A DNA stretch of 64,000 nucleotides from the NCBI GenBank assembly GCA_004352715.1, contig SCFE01000053.1:716293-780292 (forward strand), written 5' to 3'. Each line of letters opens with the position of its first letter. Positions within the stretch are counted from its first letter, which is position 1. Below the pieces are notes generated by a model. That model had not been told where the DNA came from, ran no database searches, and saw nothing but the letters and a program-made list of their open reading frames with translations. Positions 34,063 to 46,300 of this stretch are shown here, one piece after another. The position numbers were made by a program, and so were the translations under genes. This DNA is from Hofstenia miamia (lineage: Eukaryota > Xenacoelomorpha > Acoela).

Positions 34063-36370
34063 TTAAGAACTTCTTTGAGGAGGAATGCATATTTTTTGTA
34101 TTCGGGGAATAATATCAAATATAATTTCTTGTATTTATTTATATTTATTTATAGACTGTACTTGCATCCATATTAATTGAAAAACATCTAACTCAAAATT
34201 TAAAAAGAATTAGTATGATCATTTTCCAAATTAATCCTGGACGTCCCGGTGTGACTTTAAGTATACAACGCATTTTGTCCACATTTTAGAGAGATACGAC
34301 GCCGTTTTCAACAGTAAATGAAACAGGAGACAATTCTCTATCGTATGGTTTTCGTATATCTTTATTAGTTAGTGAGTTATAAGCATTTACTTTTGATTAA
34401 GCATTCGAGCATTTTAATAAACACCTGGGAAGTTTTGGGTTAAGTTCAAATTATTTTCTAAATTTGTTGTCATTGGCATAATACTTTTGGTTTGGCTTGG
34501 TATTTGTGGGGTATGCACTGGATATTGTGTATCTATCAAGTTTCAAATTTCAATAGTTTTCATTTAGAAACAAACTGAATTTTTAGAAATATAACCATAT
34601 ATTCAAATAAATAACCATTTAAGTGGTGGTTTGTATGTTATGGGTATATTTTGCTTTAGATTGACTGCTTTAGTAGGGCTCTGCCCGATATTGTCACTAA
34701 GTTTGATCGGGTCAAAAATTCCTGTGGTATACGCATTTGCCATTATCAGAGCAACGTGCAGAATGAGGTTCACTATAAAAGAATAGGTATAAGTTAATTA
34801 CCGTAAAATTCAATTCAAGTCATTGTTAAATTTATTTTTTTAAGAAAGTAATTAAAATTTCTTATAATTATTGTTTGAAAATATATTTATGCTTATTCTA
34901 TTAATATTGGAATAATGAGTTAAAACATACAATGCTCTTTTCTCGAATTTGCAGGAAGACATAAGAAGGTAAGAATGGAAATGTGACAGATATCCTCTAT
35001 TTCTTAAGATTCTTGTAATAATATTTTTCATTAGAAAAGGAACTAAGCATTTAAGTGGGTTTGTATACGTTAATTGTAGTAGGTAAAAATGAACTATTAG
35101 TATTTTAAGAATTAATACATGATTTGAAAATTGATATTCTATATCTGATACTTTTATTAATTTCTCCCAATTTCTTCGTATTGACACATTATTAAAGGAT
35201 TTATGCAGGTGTCGTAGAATTCTAAATTATTGCATTGAATCATTTCAAAATTTTATGAAATAATATTGTGAGGTACTCGAAGAATTTCATTTGCTAGATA
35301 TTGAAGAACTGAAACAATTTATAGTGTGTTTGAATGAGTATTTTGCGATTAAGACTAAAGATATCGAGCAATTTTGTATAAATTTGATTTAGGATATCAT
35401 GATACTTAATGTGGGTTATACATTTAAAAATATGAAAATAAATACCTGTTAATCAATTTAATATTGACTTTATTTTTAAGTGAAGAATTCTGTTTATGTA
35501 CAAAACTTGTTTAATATGACATTGGGAAGCATTAGATATAGAAAGATTTAGCAAATAGCAAGGACTCACTTAAAGCGCAACGTCTATCGCAGACCACACA
35601 CTACACTAAAATTACGGCTGGTTACTGCAATAAAAATAGGTCAGGTCGAAAAGCTCTGGCCTGAATTAATTAATTTTTCAAAAACTGGAAACTATTGGAA
35701 TTTACATTTAATTTTTATCACAAATTTAGTTAAAAATTCCCACCATTACTCATTCGGAAAAATTAAAAATGAAAATTTTAAATGTAAGTAAAATTTAAAA
35801 CTACAATTATCTAAAAATCAATGTTAATAGAAATTATTAATGCTACTATCCTTGTAAGTTTAAAACAGAACCGACTTTACAAATTCATTTTTGTGAAATG
35901 TCGTTACTTGCATTTGCAATAAGCCGCTTGACATTAGCTTTTTAAGGTATTTCGAAAACAAATTGGCTACTTATGAGTAAAGTTCTGGTAAAGCAAAATA
36001 TTGAAAAGATAAATTTAATGAAATTTCTTACAATTTTTTAATAGTCTAATAATAAGGTTCTAATGGAATATATTGTAAAGAAAAATGGCAAACTAGTAGT
36101 CCGGCCTTATATTTATATAAATTCAAAATAGCTTATTTTCAATTCACCGCTAAAAGCGAAGTTTTTCATAGTTAATTATTATGGTCATTAAATTGTTATA
36201 GTTATTTTAATTATTTTGGCAAAGCATACAGGTGCATAGTAATAAAGCGAGCAGAATTTGAATTACCTAGTCAACATAATTCCGCATTGCGTTCTCACTA
36301 CATTACTAACAACGTTGGGACAGTTAAATGATATAGTGCTTTATTGTAGCATGTTTTTGTAATGTTTCTC
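29212..36370. other. 7-kb stretch with no supported gene
   Basis: AT-rich DNA between the Tc1 element and the C19orf44 homologue. Short ORFs have no domains. Local low-complexity patches include TCCCA-type runs at 31970-32150, AGGTTAAA-type repeats at 33430-33530 and a (CT)n(TA)n array at 34021-34062. No RNA gene or promoter could be identified. Confidence 0.45.
34021..34062. repeat. (CT)n followed by (TA)n microsatellite
   Basis: CTCTTTCTCTCTCTCTCT runs directly into (AT)n. Confidence 0.9.
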
Positions 36371-36380
36371 TAAACTAGAT

Positions 36381-36392
36381 ATGAAGACATAA
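36381..36392 (+). promoter_or_regulatory. Three-codon upstream ORF overlapping the main start
   Basis: ATG AAG ACA TAA ends at 36392, whose last A is the first base of the main ATG (TAATG). Such overlap can permit termination-reinitiation. Alternatively, the pyrimidine-rich TTTCTCTAAACTAG just before it could be a splice acceptor at 36377-36378. No other leader signal is seen. Confidence 0.4.
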
Positions 36393-37879
36393 TGGCCAAC
36401 AAGGCGGATATATTACAAAAAGCAAAGAGTCTGATAAGTAAATCTCAAAGCATTAAACCAAAGCCTCAGCCAGTGAAATCCAAAACTCTTGCAAATGACT
36501 TCGATTTCGATGATTCCACCACAACAGCTTCAACAACGTGTAGCATTGGAAAAAATGCGGGAAAGTTTTTAAAAAAGAAAAATACTGTTTCTTCTACAGA
36601 AAAATCTAGTGTTGTTGCTGGGAAGCCAAATATTGCTGTTGACCCTATACCTTTATTTTCAGAAGATAAAGATGAGGACAATTATGTTACAGTTGAATAT
36701 GAAACTGATTCTCTGAAGTCTTCGGATAGACTTAAAAGCATTAATGACTCACCAACAAAGAATTCAGCAAGAAAAGAAGTGCGATTCTCTACTCAACTAT
36801 CTATTGCTGATGAAGAGCTAAGTGTATACGAATCTGTGTTGGACACAGAGCGCAACACTGCTAGAAGAAGCGTAGATTTTGACTATTTTGATGGTCAAAT
36901 TATCCAAGGAGTAGATGATTTAATTCCGTCTATTATTAGACCAGAGAAAACTCAAACAAATGAAGACGAAATTTTGGACTTGTACGTGTCAAGTGGAGAA
37001 GAAAATATAGTTCTTGATTTGGATGATTTGCTTCCAGTTAGCAAAATAAAAACAACCTCATCATTATCTAAACCTAAGCTTACAAGGAAAAAGAATGTCA
37101 CTGAAAATGTAAGTATAGAAGAAGATATAAGTAATGAAGAATCAAATTCTATTAATGAGGTTCCTGAGTCTACAACAAATAATTACACTTCAAATGTTGA
37201 AGAAAATTATGAAGATTCTGAAACAATTAGATCTAATATTAGTTCAAGGATTTCAAACTATTCTCAGGACTCCTTTGAAAGTGCATCATACCAGGAGACT
37301 CAAACCCCACAGATATATGAGAATGACTTTGAGCCAACTTTAACTGAAACTAAAGATTCAAGGAAGAAATCAACAGATGAATCATTTGATTATAGTTCTT
37401 CTTTTATTAGTGAAACTAAATACAGTTCTGACATTTCGGAAACTAGTACACTTTCAAAATCAAGTTCATTTTCTGAAGTAAAGCCTGTTAAACGATCAAC
37501 ACACAATATTGATGCATGTGTGCAAGCCAACATTCAGCAGCCAATAGGATTAGATTATGATCTACTACTTGAAAAACTTCGCAAACAGCAGGAATCTGTC
37601 CCAAGCATCAGCATTTCAATTGATAAAGAAAAATTAAGTACACTCTCATCACTATCACCACATTCTATCGCACTAAATGATCTTCTACGAAGCCAGCTTC
37701 AACTAACTACCGAATTCATAATGAACTCCCGCAGAATCTATGAAACCATTTCTGCAGATCTTCAACCCACATACAACTACACTACCTTGGAAGACACTAA
37801 GAACTACATAAAGCATCAAAGAAAAGCCAAGCGTAGAAAACAACAAAGCCTAAAACATAGAAGTTTAAAGGTTTCTTAG
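36392..37879 (+). CDS. C19orf44 homologue, intronless (495 aa)
   Basis: A single uninterrupted 495-codon frame. The C-terminal block, residues about 408-477, matches the conserved domain of human C19orf44 (DUF4614 family): SPHSIALNDLLRSQLQLT against SPAVLALHDVLKQQLSLT, then EFIMNSRRI and TLEDTKNYIKHQR against TLEEAKEYIRCHR. Weaker echoes are FLKKK near residue 60 (FLKKKQ in human), a YENDFE block near 311 (YSEDFE) and DACVQA near 374 (DTAVQT). The middle is Ser/Glu-rich and probably disordered; the last 18 residues are very basic. The molecular function of the family is not known to me. The human gene has several exons, so the lack of introns here is notable; a retrocopy is possible but the ORF shows no decay. 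ATAATGG gives a moderate start context. Confidence 0.88.
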   Translation: MANKADILQKAKSLISKSQSIKPKPQPVKSKTLANDFDFDDSTTTASTTCSIGKNAGKFLKKKNTVSSTEKSSVVAGKPNIAVDPIPLFSEDKDEDNYVTVEYETDSLKSSDRLKSINDSPTKNSARKEVRFSTQLSIADEELSVYESVLDTERNTARRSVDFDYFDGQIIQGVDDLIPSIIRPEKTQTNEDEILDLYVSSGEENIVLDLDDLLPVSKIKTTSSLSKPKLTRKKNVTENVSIEEDISNEESNSINEVPESTTNNYTSNVEENYEDSETIRSNISSRISNYSQDSFESASYQETQTPQIYENDFEPTLTETKDSRKKSTDESFDYSSSFISETKYSSDISETSTLSKSSSFSEVKPVKRSTHNIDACVQANIQQPIGLDYDLLLEKLRKQQESVPSISISIDKEKLSTLSSLSPHSIALNDLLRSQLQLTTEFIMNSRRIYETISADLQPTYNYTTLEDTKNYIKHQRKAKRRKQQSLKHRSLKVS

Positions 37880-37882
37880 AAT

Positions 37883-37888
37883 AATAAA
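37883..37888 (+). terminator. Possible polyadenylation signal
   Basis: AATAAA begins four bases after the stop codon of the C19orf44 homologue. A second AATAAA at 38153-38158 would give a more usual 3' UTR of about 300 bases. Confidence 0.35.
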
Positions 37889-37899
37889 AAATGATTCTC

Positions 37900-38700
37900 T
37901 TACGTTTTGTTAAAATTCAAAGTAACCAAAATTATTAAAATGACATTTATATGTTTTCTTAAAATTTCTAAATTTTACTTCCTTATTGCCTATATTTCTA
38001 CCCTTGCATAAATAACCTACTCAGGAAACTATTTCCTATTGTTAACTATTACTAATACATAATAATATAATTAATATTTGTAGTGCAAGATACAGTTTTC
38101 CCTCATGTCCCGTAACGAATCCACTTGCATGTATTTTGCTGCTGTGCTATTCAATAAATGATAATGTCGCATTTTAATAAATTTTTCAATAATCAAACAA
38201 TTTCTTTAAGATAATTAAATAAGTAGTGTTAAGATGCCCCGTAGCCAGTGATGAACAGACCCATATTAGTAAATTAAACTATCTATTATTCAAAAATGAA
38301 ATCAAGTGTTTTCCGATAGATGTAAGAAAATATTTCAATTTCTATAAAAATAACAATAGCTAGGATTTTCATGGTAAAGGTGTTCTTTTAATCTGTTAGG
38401 AAGCCTAGTTAGGATTTATGACAGTGCTTTGTGGGCGGCCGGTGTGCAGCCCGTAGGGCGGACAGGAGCACACAATATTTTCACAAAACTTATCTGAACA
38501 TTTGTGTTTGATTACAAATATAGCTCTGGTAATAAAATGAGAAAAAAATTTCACATACAAAAACCCTTCAATGGCAGTAAACAAGTTTTTTAATCTCATT
38601 AAAGTGCCATGCTCTGGATGAAAACATTTAGGCGGACACGCACAATTAATAAAAGTACCCGTGAACACATCAGATAGAGCCAGGTACTTTATTAATTTTC
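37900..38700. other. 3' flank of the C19orf44 homologue, no further gene
   Basis: AT-rich up to about 38400, then a less AT-rich patch (GGGCGGCCGGTGTGCAGCCC near 38432) leading into the decayed Tc1 copy. The minus-strand 87-codon ORF at 38405-38668 (several Cys) has no recognised family. Confidence 0.35.
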
Positions 38701-38707
38701 ACTAAGC

Positions 38708-39480
38708 ATGTCTCATCAAGATGCAAAAAACGTTCTGCCATATCTTTACTCTAATGGAACCATAGACCGAAAAAGATCTATCGGGTATGAACCCAAAAAC
38801 ATTTTACAGAAACTTCAAAAAGTTGACTGAAACTAACATGCTAAAAAGGAGGAAAGGAAGTCGGTGACCCCTCAAGTTAACTTAAATGAAGAGAAAAGTT
38901 TTGTAAAATTGCTTTGCAAAACCCATTGAAATCAACTCCTCATTTGAACTTAAAGTTTCAAGAGGCCCATAATAAAATAAAGTCGTCACAACATCGACAG
39001 TGTACCGAGCACTTTCAAAGGTAGGGATCTATAAAAAACATGTGAAAATGTGTCACTATTTACACAAAAACAGACCGGGTTAGCTTCTGTGAAATATGGA
39101 TTTTTCAAATTTTCAGAAATGTTTTCATAACCGATGATTCCATGTTCCAGCTGCATAGAAACAGCATTTCTCATTGATCTACGACAGCCAAGAGGTTTCT
39201 CAAGGCATCTCCCAAAATTTTGCCAAAGATGTATGGTTTGGGGTGGTTTGAGCTATAAAGGTTTTTACCTGAAAATTGTGGACAAAAGTAATGTAGACAA
39301 TTCAAAGTATATTGATAAAAATATCTGCAAATTTTGCAGTGGCCTGCCAATTCACTGGACCTTTCATCTATAGAAAATGTTTGGGTATCATGAAGGACGA
39401 TGTGGAAAAGAAAACTCCAAAAAATATGCAAAAACTGAAGCAATTTTGCTGGAGTCCAAAAAAATTGGCTCGGGAATGCA
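38708..39480 (+). pseudogene. Decayed Tc1 transposase related to the 28-kb element
   Basis: Across several frames the plus strand encodes a TFYRNFKKLTETNMLKRRKG segment (equivalent to STYFRKLKKIRQGESLKRRKG in the intact copy), ITDDSMFQLHRNSIS (first catalytic Asp), CMVWGGLSYKGFYLKIVDK, and LQWPANSLDLSSIENVW with the Glu. The QQDG segment carrying the second Asp is deleted between about 39330 and 39340. Many stops and frameshifts are present and no TIRs are left. Short ORFs at 38986-39571 on both strands are fragments or shadows of it. Confidence 0.8.
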
Positions 39481-39579
39481 GAATAATTTGATTGATTTAA
39501 TTAAGGACAGATTTTTAAATGTGTTCTTTCCGGAGTCTATGTTATCTAATTTCTTTTACATGAACTTATAGAAAACTTA

Positions 39580-41120
39580 ATTTGCCATCGTTTTATATAA
39601 ATTCTGTTACTCGCTGGCAAAACACTAGTTGATAGCAGGCTTGTGAAGTTTTAGGAGAACCTGTTATTCAGACCGAATGAATTTTTTAAAGAAATTACTT
39701 ATATTTTGACTCTCTACATCATTTGCTCCTCTTCAAGTTTCCTGGGACATCCCATTATCTTTTGCTTAGATAAATATAATTAAATGATCTTTCACAATTG
39801 TCATAATTAACGCCAATTTGGCATATATGTTTATTAATCAATAAGCCAGTGGGCAAGTACAAGGGGGAGAGATCTAAGCCACCCAATCAAAGCAAATATT
39901 TGATAGAGCCCCCTCAAAGAAATGATCAACTCCACAAATTAGCAGAAGCAAGTAAAATTTTAACCCCTTCAAGTGCTAAATGCTATGCTTGCCCCTGAAT
40001 GAGCCATTTTAACTCATGAAAATGGGATTCCTAGTTACTACTGTGTGATTTTTTTGATAGGTATGTTTTCTTCGAGCATCTATTTTACAGTCTTTAAATG
40101 TTTTGTTTAAAATGGAATCGAACTTCTACTTTTCAACACAAATGCAGGCTTTTAGTTTGATGAATTGAGTAGAATTCATAATTTCGGAATATTCATAAAT
40201 TAAACTAATAAATTTAGCATTCAATTAATTTCTTTTGACAGGAAGTTCACACGGGAGAATAGTAATATATTATATTAACAGTCTGAAGCAATCGAATGGG
40301 ACTTAGAGTTGACTATTTTTTATTAATACGCTAGAAATGCTCTCTGTCTGGATTTTAGAGTGTACCTCTCAGGTGAGTTGGTAGATTTTTTTGATATAAG
40401 TAATCCCTAACTGGTTCTTAACAGGTATTATTTTGGCGAACTTCATGAGTACAAAATAATTTTGCATTTAATGGGTGAGTTTATTTGAACAGTTTATGAT
40501 TTGCTAGTCATTGCAAGTTGCAATAATATCTTATGTTTAAGCGTATGAGAAATTGATACTCCTTTATAGCAAAGTAAAGTACCTTATTGTTATATAATAG
40601 CATTACTTAATTAAAAAATTTCAAATGCGACTATACATTCATTGATATCGTGAGATGAATCATGTATATGTTACAAATTATCATGTTTTGCACATATCCC
40701 TTAAATTCGATGATAATATATGGATATTTATTAATCATCGTTTGTACCAATTTTTAGCTCTAATATGCATAACGTAATTTTAAAGTTACATACATTTTCT
40801 CCAAGCCTATCAGACGTTTCGTAATTCATTTGTATCACTGCACAAACTTTGTTAATAATCTGTAAAAGCTAAAACTTACTGGCACTGTTTCAAAGTTTTA
40901 AAGTAAAAAAGGGTCTGAGCTTGGACCGCAACTGACGCATTTTAGTAATTCGGCATTAATTGAAGCTTAGTTATGCCTACTGCTAGTTTACTGAGGTTCG
41001 ATCTACTGCTCTATGACTAGTAGTAATTTATCACTGCCCAAATATATGTTTAACTCTGTCAAATATGTTATATCACAGCACAATCTGTGTATCACTGAAC
41101 ACTGAGAAAGCGCTTGCATT
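39580..41120. other. No supported gene
   Basis: AT-rich DNA with no domain-bearing ORF. Confidence 0.4.
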
Positions 41121-41127
41121 CGAGAAT

Positions 41128-41147
41128 TTTGGGGCTTAAGCCCCAAA
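41128..41147. repeat. Perfect 20-bp palindrome
   Basis: TTTGGGGCTTAAGCCCCAAA is its own reverse complement and is GC-rich for this window. Confidence 0.85.
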
Positions 41148-41322
41148 GACAAACGGTTGAACTCAAGCATTTCTCTTTTTTGTAATCAGAATGCCCAAGC
41201 CTTATTGACATAGGAGACTACTCTTTTGTGTAGTGTTATCATATTTTTTGTCAGGTTTCAATGCTTAAATATTTTTAAGAAATCATCACAGATTTTAAAA
41301 ATCCCCTGGACAGAATAGGCTT

Positions 41323-41332
41323 ATATATATAT

Positions 41333-41368
<36 letters not shown>
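41323..41368. repeat. (TA)n microsatellite
   Basis: TATATA array interrupted by ACATACAT. Confidence 0.95.
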
Positions 41369-41839
41369 GACTCTACTAGATTTGCTTCAATTATTTACTT
41401 AAAACGTCCCTTCGCTTCTTCAATCTAAAAAATATATTACAAACGTATTTTTATAAATGGTAATGAAAGGTATGTAGATTTTCGAATTACTTAAAATTCT
41501 AGTTATGGGATGAATGGAAATTATTTTCCACTAAGTGCTGACGTCATGCGCATAGAGTGTTTTGATTGAACTGTAAGTGCAAAATCGTGATTGGGTGTTG
41601 TGTTATCACATTCCTTATACTTCTATATTTTGTCTGGAAATGTCAAAAAATGGACTAAGACATTAATTATATGCGCCTTATCACAAGACTTGTGATTAAT
41701 GTGAAAGGAAAATATTAAATTTAAATCTACAATATTTAACAATTCATAAAGCAAAATCTTTGACTAAACAGCAATGACGAACTGTCAAAGTGCTAATAGA
41801 CATGAATGTTGTTTAACGTATAATTATTAGGCTATAAAT

Positions 41840-42272
41840 CAGGGTTGCATATGGAAATGGAAATTTCCATTTTATTTTCAGATCATGGAAGTGGAAATGG
41901 AAGTCAATTGATGGAATGAAAACTTAATGGAAGCTTATGAAAATGAAAAAAACACATTGCCAATGCCATAGAAAATGTTCAAAATATACGTAATAAATTT
42001 AAAGGTAAATAATTTTAAGAATCACTCACGAAATACATTAGAATAACCAATTTTTTTCTGAATCATTCAAGGTAAAGTGAATACAACGACAAACTTTGGT
42101 TAATATCAAACGAAGTTGGTTAAATAATCTCATCAATGCACTTGTACAATTAAAGAACCTCTAGATTCCATGAGAAAATATGAAAAATGCGGTCCAAAAT
42201 TTCGTATAGTTTAAAGACTAGACCCATTTGTGATATCTAACAATCGTTACTAATTCCGGTTCCAAACCTGCA

Positions 42273-42312
<40 letters not shown>

Positions 42313-42700
42313 TATATTCTTAATACTTAAAGACACCGCAGCAATTAATATTATTTTGCAAAGAAATTTTAATGCTTATGATCTTACTGCATGTATTATT
42401 TCATACATCATCGCCATTGAACCACGGCTAACAGAAAGTTGTTCAGAATTTTTCCATTTTTTATCAAAGTTTTAGCTATGACAATGAACACTATTTTACC
42501 AGAAAATTTCATGGGATTCGAATAGGTCCAAATCCATTAGGGCTAAAAGTGGCAAAATTTTTGTCCTACAGAACTCCAACTACTAACTCTCAGAGCTATA
42601 GAAAGTGTGGAAATTAATGGAAAAATATGGAAATAATTTTAAAATAGATGTGACAATGGAATGCAAGTGGAAGACAAGCGCATTTTCAAATGCAAGCCTG
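41840..42700. mobile_element. Non-autonomous hAT-like element (861 bp) with perfect 8-bp duplication
   Basis: The left end CAGGGTTGCATATGGAAATG and reverse-complemented right end CAGGCTTGCATTTGAAAATG agree at 16 of 20 positions. The host octamer CTATAAAT flanks both sides exactly (41832-41839 and 42701-42708). An 8-bp duplication plus CAGGGnTGC ends is diagnostic of hAT. ATGGAAATGGAA-like subterminal repeats lie inside both ends, and a (TA)n array sits at 42277-42308. There is no transposase ORF; the ORFs at 42272-42475 and 42583-42852 have no features. Confidence 0.88.
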
Positions 42701-43230
42701 CTATAAATCCAATGTTTTTCATTGCTCATCGCATGATTTCTAATAAACCCAATATACGGAAAACCGAAAGTTCGAAATGCCTTAAGCCTAAGCATCTGGG
42801 TTTTAAGCTCACTCTTTTTATTCAACCTTTTTTTAATATAAGCAATATGTAAACTATAACTTTGAGTAAAATCAAACGCTTGACAAAAGTAATCAGAGAC
42901 TTAACATAATTAGGATCTGAATACGAATTTGATGGATTCTAAGTTAGACCAATGCCTATCTCGAGCAATTTTTTCTTAAAGATCTATTCATTACTTTTTG
43001 AAAAATCCTGTTGAAAATCAGACAAAAAAGAGACAGACAAACAAGAGCGAAAACAATACCTACTTGGCGGAGGTAATGAAGTCTAGCAATTTTAACATTT
43101 AAAGATTTTCTACTTTCATATTTATACATTAATCTCTTTGAAATATTTATCCACTTTATTTACTCTTTAAAACTGAATTAATTGTGATTAACTCCTCTAT
43201 AACTACTTAGTAAGATAAATCAGCTACTTA

Positions 43231-43377
43231 GGTAGGGCGCAAACGATACGACTTTCGTTGCTAAACCAATTAAGATAAGAACCACATTGGTTGAATTCAA
43301 ATTATTTCAAAATTATCCTATCACATTGCTCGCTATAATTGGCTTAGCAACGAAAATTGTATCGTTTGCGCCCTACC
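43231..43377. mobile_element. 147-bp Harbinger/Tourist-type MITE
   Basis: The left end GGTAGGGCGCAAACGATACG and reverse-complemented right end GGTAGGGCGCAAACGATACA match over 19 bases and then imperfectly through TTTCGTTGCTAA. TTA flanks both sides (43228-43230, 43378-43380), the 3-bp TWA duplication typical of PIF/Harbinger elements. No coding capacity. Confidence 0.85.
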
Positions 43378-43399
43378 TTAAAGATCACTTCACTAGGTA

Positions 43400-46300
43400 T
43401 TCGTTTAACAGGTATAATTCTGAAGTTCTTAAGAAAGCTTTTGATTTATCTGAAAGTTAAACATGACGTACGTCTTTGGCTATTAGCAAATTTCATTTTC
43501 TTTTTTTTTAAGACAATTAGTGTAAGTAATTTTACAATCTGCAAACGTTATGAATTGCCAAGTTAATCGAAGCTGCGTGTTCATAAATTGTGAGAGCTGT
43601 GAAGTGCTGTCGCTGACTCCGCGCTGTCTTTCTTTCGTCTGTGTATTGCTTTGAAATTATTCTGCTTTCTATTGAAAGTTGACGCTCAATTGTTAAGCAC
43701 AATGCTTTCTGTTAAAGAGCATGTCAGAATTTTTAAATCTTTTTTGAATCAGTTTACCTGAACTAGCGTAATGATTTCGAATTTATTATCAACAGCTGTG
43801 GCCACGTTTGTGTCTGCTAAATGTAAAACTCTCAAATACGCTCAAATTACAAAATACGCCAGGAATTACAAAATACTGGGCCAAAGAGAATTTAAGGGAC
43901 AGTTTTTGTTGCAAATTCAGGATTATATAAAGATTTTTATGTTGCAAATATTATATCAAATATATAAAAAGAAAAATGAAACCAAAGGTTTGAACTGCAT
44001 CATCAATTGAATATTTATACAAATACATTTTCATATAAAGTGTGTTTTTATCCGAGAAAATTTCAGTTTTTCTAGTTTTATTTTAAGGCTGAAGAGCTCA
44101 TGTGGGTTTTGCAGGGAGACAATGCCTGCCCCTCTCGCGGCTACGTTCTTGTCTCACACTTCGGGGATGTCACACACTCCAACTATCATGTGGAATGTGT
44201 AGTAATTTATATCCCAACGGGTTTTTGTGGGCCGACTATATATTTATAAGAAGAATAGACCGCTTGGATTAAGAGACCAGATCCTCCGTGTAGCAATCTT
44301 TTTTGCAATTTCCATATTAAATTTACTTGCATTGTATACATCGCCATGCCATTGAACATAAACTGCAAAAAATGGTAAAATTTTGCAAAGTTCGCAAACT
44401 ATACCTATGCCTCTCGGGTAAAAACAAAAACATTTTTTGAATATATATCTAATATTTGTGCCACAAGATCTCATCAGTCCCATACGAAAACAATTCTCTG
44501 CATAACTTAACGTACCATAACCCATGACATATTTGTACCAAATATTACAAAAAAGCTAGCAAATTGCAAATTGTCCAAGCTGTCTGGTTACAAGAATGTC
44601 TTAAAACTTTGTGCAAACTGTGCCAAAATTCGTCGTATGCCATAATCAAGTGTCAGTTACTACTATCATTATAACAAAAACAGCTAGCAAATCTTAATCT
44701 ACTCTGACAATTAAGGCCCTCTATGAAATGTTATATTTAACTGCTATAATATTCCCATAAAGTTGAGGAATATAACGATTCCAGGATTACTTGTTTTTAA
44801 TAGAAATTCCCAACGTCGAATATTATGTCTTATTGAATACTCTATTTCTTTTTAATCTTTGTTAATTCGTAAGAACTGCATCGTTTAAATGTAAAAATCA
44901 ATTAATTTCGCACTTAATCTCGATTTTAAAGTAAAAACATAAAAGGCAATTAACACCACAACAAGGAAACTGTCAATTGACGATTCAAAATATATGGTAT
45001 AATGAATAACTTTTCAGTTTACATTAAACGTAAGAAATCCTCTCTGAGCTTAATTATTTCTAGACATGATTTTTAATCACGCTAACTTTCATGATAATAC
45101 AAATATGCACTACCATTAAGCGGGTACGCAGTACTGATAACCAAATAATTTAGTTGCCAGGAGAATGAACAAATTGTAATAATTGTTTATGTTAAGCAAT
45201 AACTAATATTACGCATATTCTACAATTTATATGTGCTGCATATAGACAAAGACCCTACTTAGGTGTTATTATAATTATGTAACAAATTTTGGTAGAGAAA
45301 TATAATTATTTAATAATTTCTAATGAACCAAGTCTAATAATGCATGTATACTAGCACAAATAATCTCAACACGAGAAATTAGACAATTTGCAATGATATT
45401 TAATCACAGTACTATTTTAAATATAATATAATTGGAATCAAATATCATATGTGTATTCTAGGACGAAAACTTAATTATTATAAAACAACTGTTTTTCACT
45501 TATTTGTGCTCATTCAATGCTTTACAACAGCATACAATTAATTAATTCTAATGAAATTATCAGTATTTTAATTAGGGTCAAGTCGAGTAGAGGCAGTCTT
45601 TTAAAGTTCTATGCACATGGACCTTTGAATATCATAAATATAATTTAATAATCAATTTTTTTCTCAGTACGAAACAATGAATTCTAGGCATTATGTACGT
45701 TTGACAAAAAATTAGTAATTATAGAAACAAAATCATAACTTATCAATGCTTATGTTTTTGAATTATAGAAAAGAATGCCTGTCAACTATCACTTGAGTAA
45801 AAGTGCAAAGTTTGTTTATCATCTTGGAAACATCACCTGCAATGATTTTTGTACATAATTCATATCAATGAATTTTTTGTAATTTTTGGCTTCTACTTGC
45901 ATGATATATAAATAATCGTTTCTCAAAACGAATAGTTTTCCCTATTTAATTGTTGAAAAAAATAGCTAAAAGTTTGTGTACATTGAATATTTATGTAAGT
46001 TTACATTTGAGTCTTTGTAAGAAGAAATTGTTTTAAAAATGCACAAAATTTTTCTATTACAGAAAAGTTGTTCATTCTCAACTCATTGTAAGAGTACATT
46101 TGCAGAAGCCATGCATATAAAGTACAAAATATGTCAAATTCATTAATTGAAAATTAAAAAATTTAGCATTTGTTTACTCAGTAAATACATTAATCATGTA
46201 ATCATTGAAAAAATAATAATTTTATATTCATGATATTCTAATGCGAACGTAGAAAAATTATTTAAATATTAAGAGATCTAAGCCGATGTTAGCTAGTGTC

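Noticed and set aside
36466-37343. ORFs of 71 and 69 codons inside the C19orf44 homologue
   Set aside because: Overlapping shadows in other frames with no independent support.
40980-41040. tRNA-like GGTTCGATC
   Set aside because: No cloverleaf arms could be formed around it; the same holds for GGTTCGATTC near 49915. No tRNA, rRNA or snRNA gene was found.
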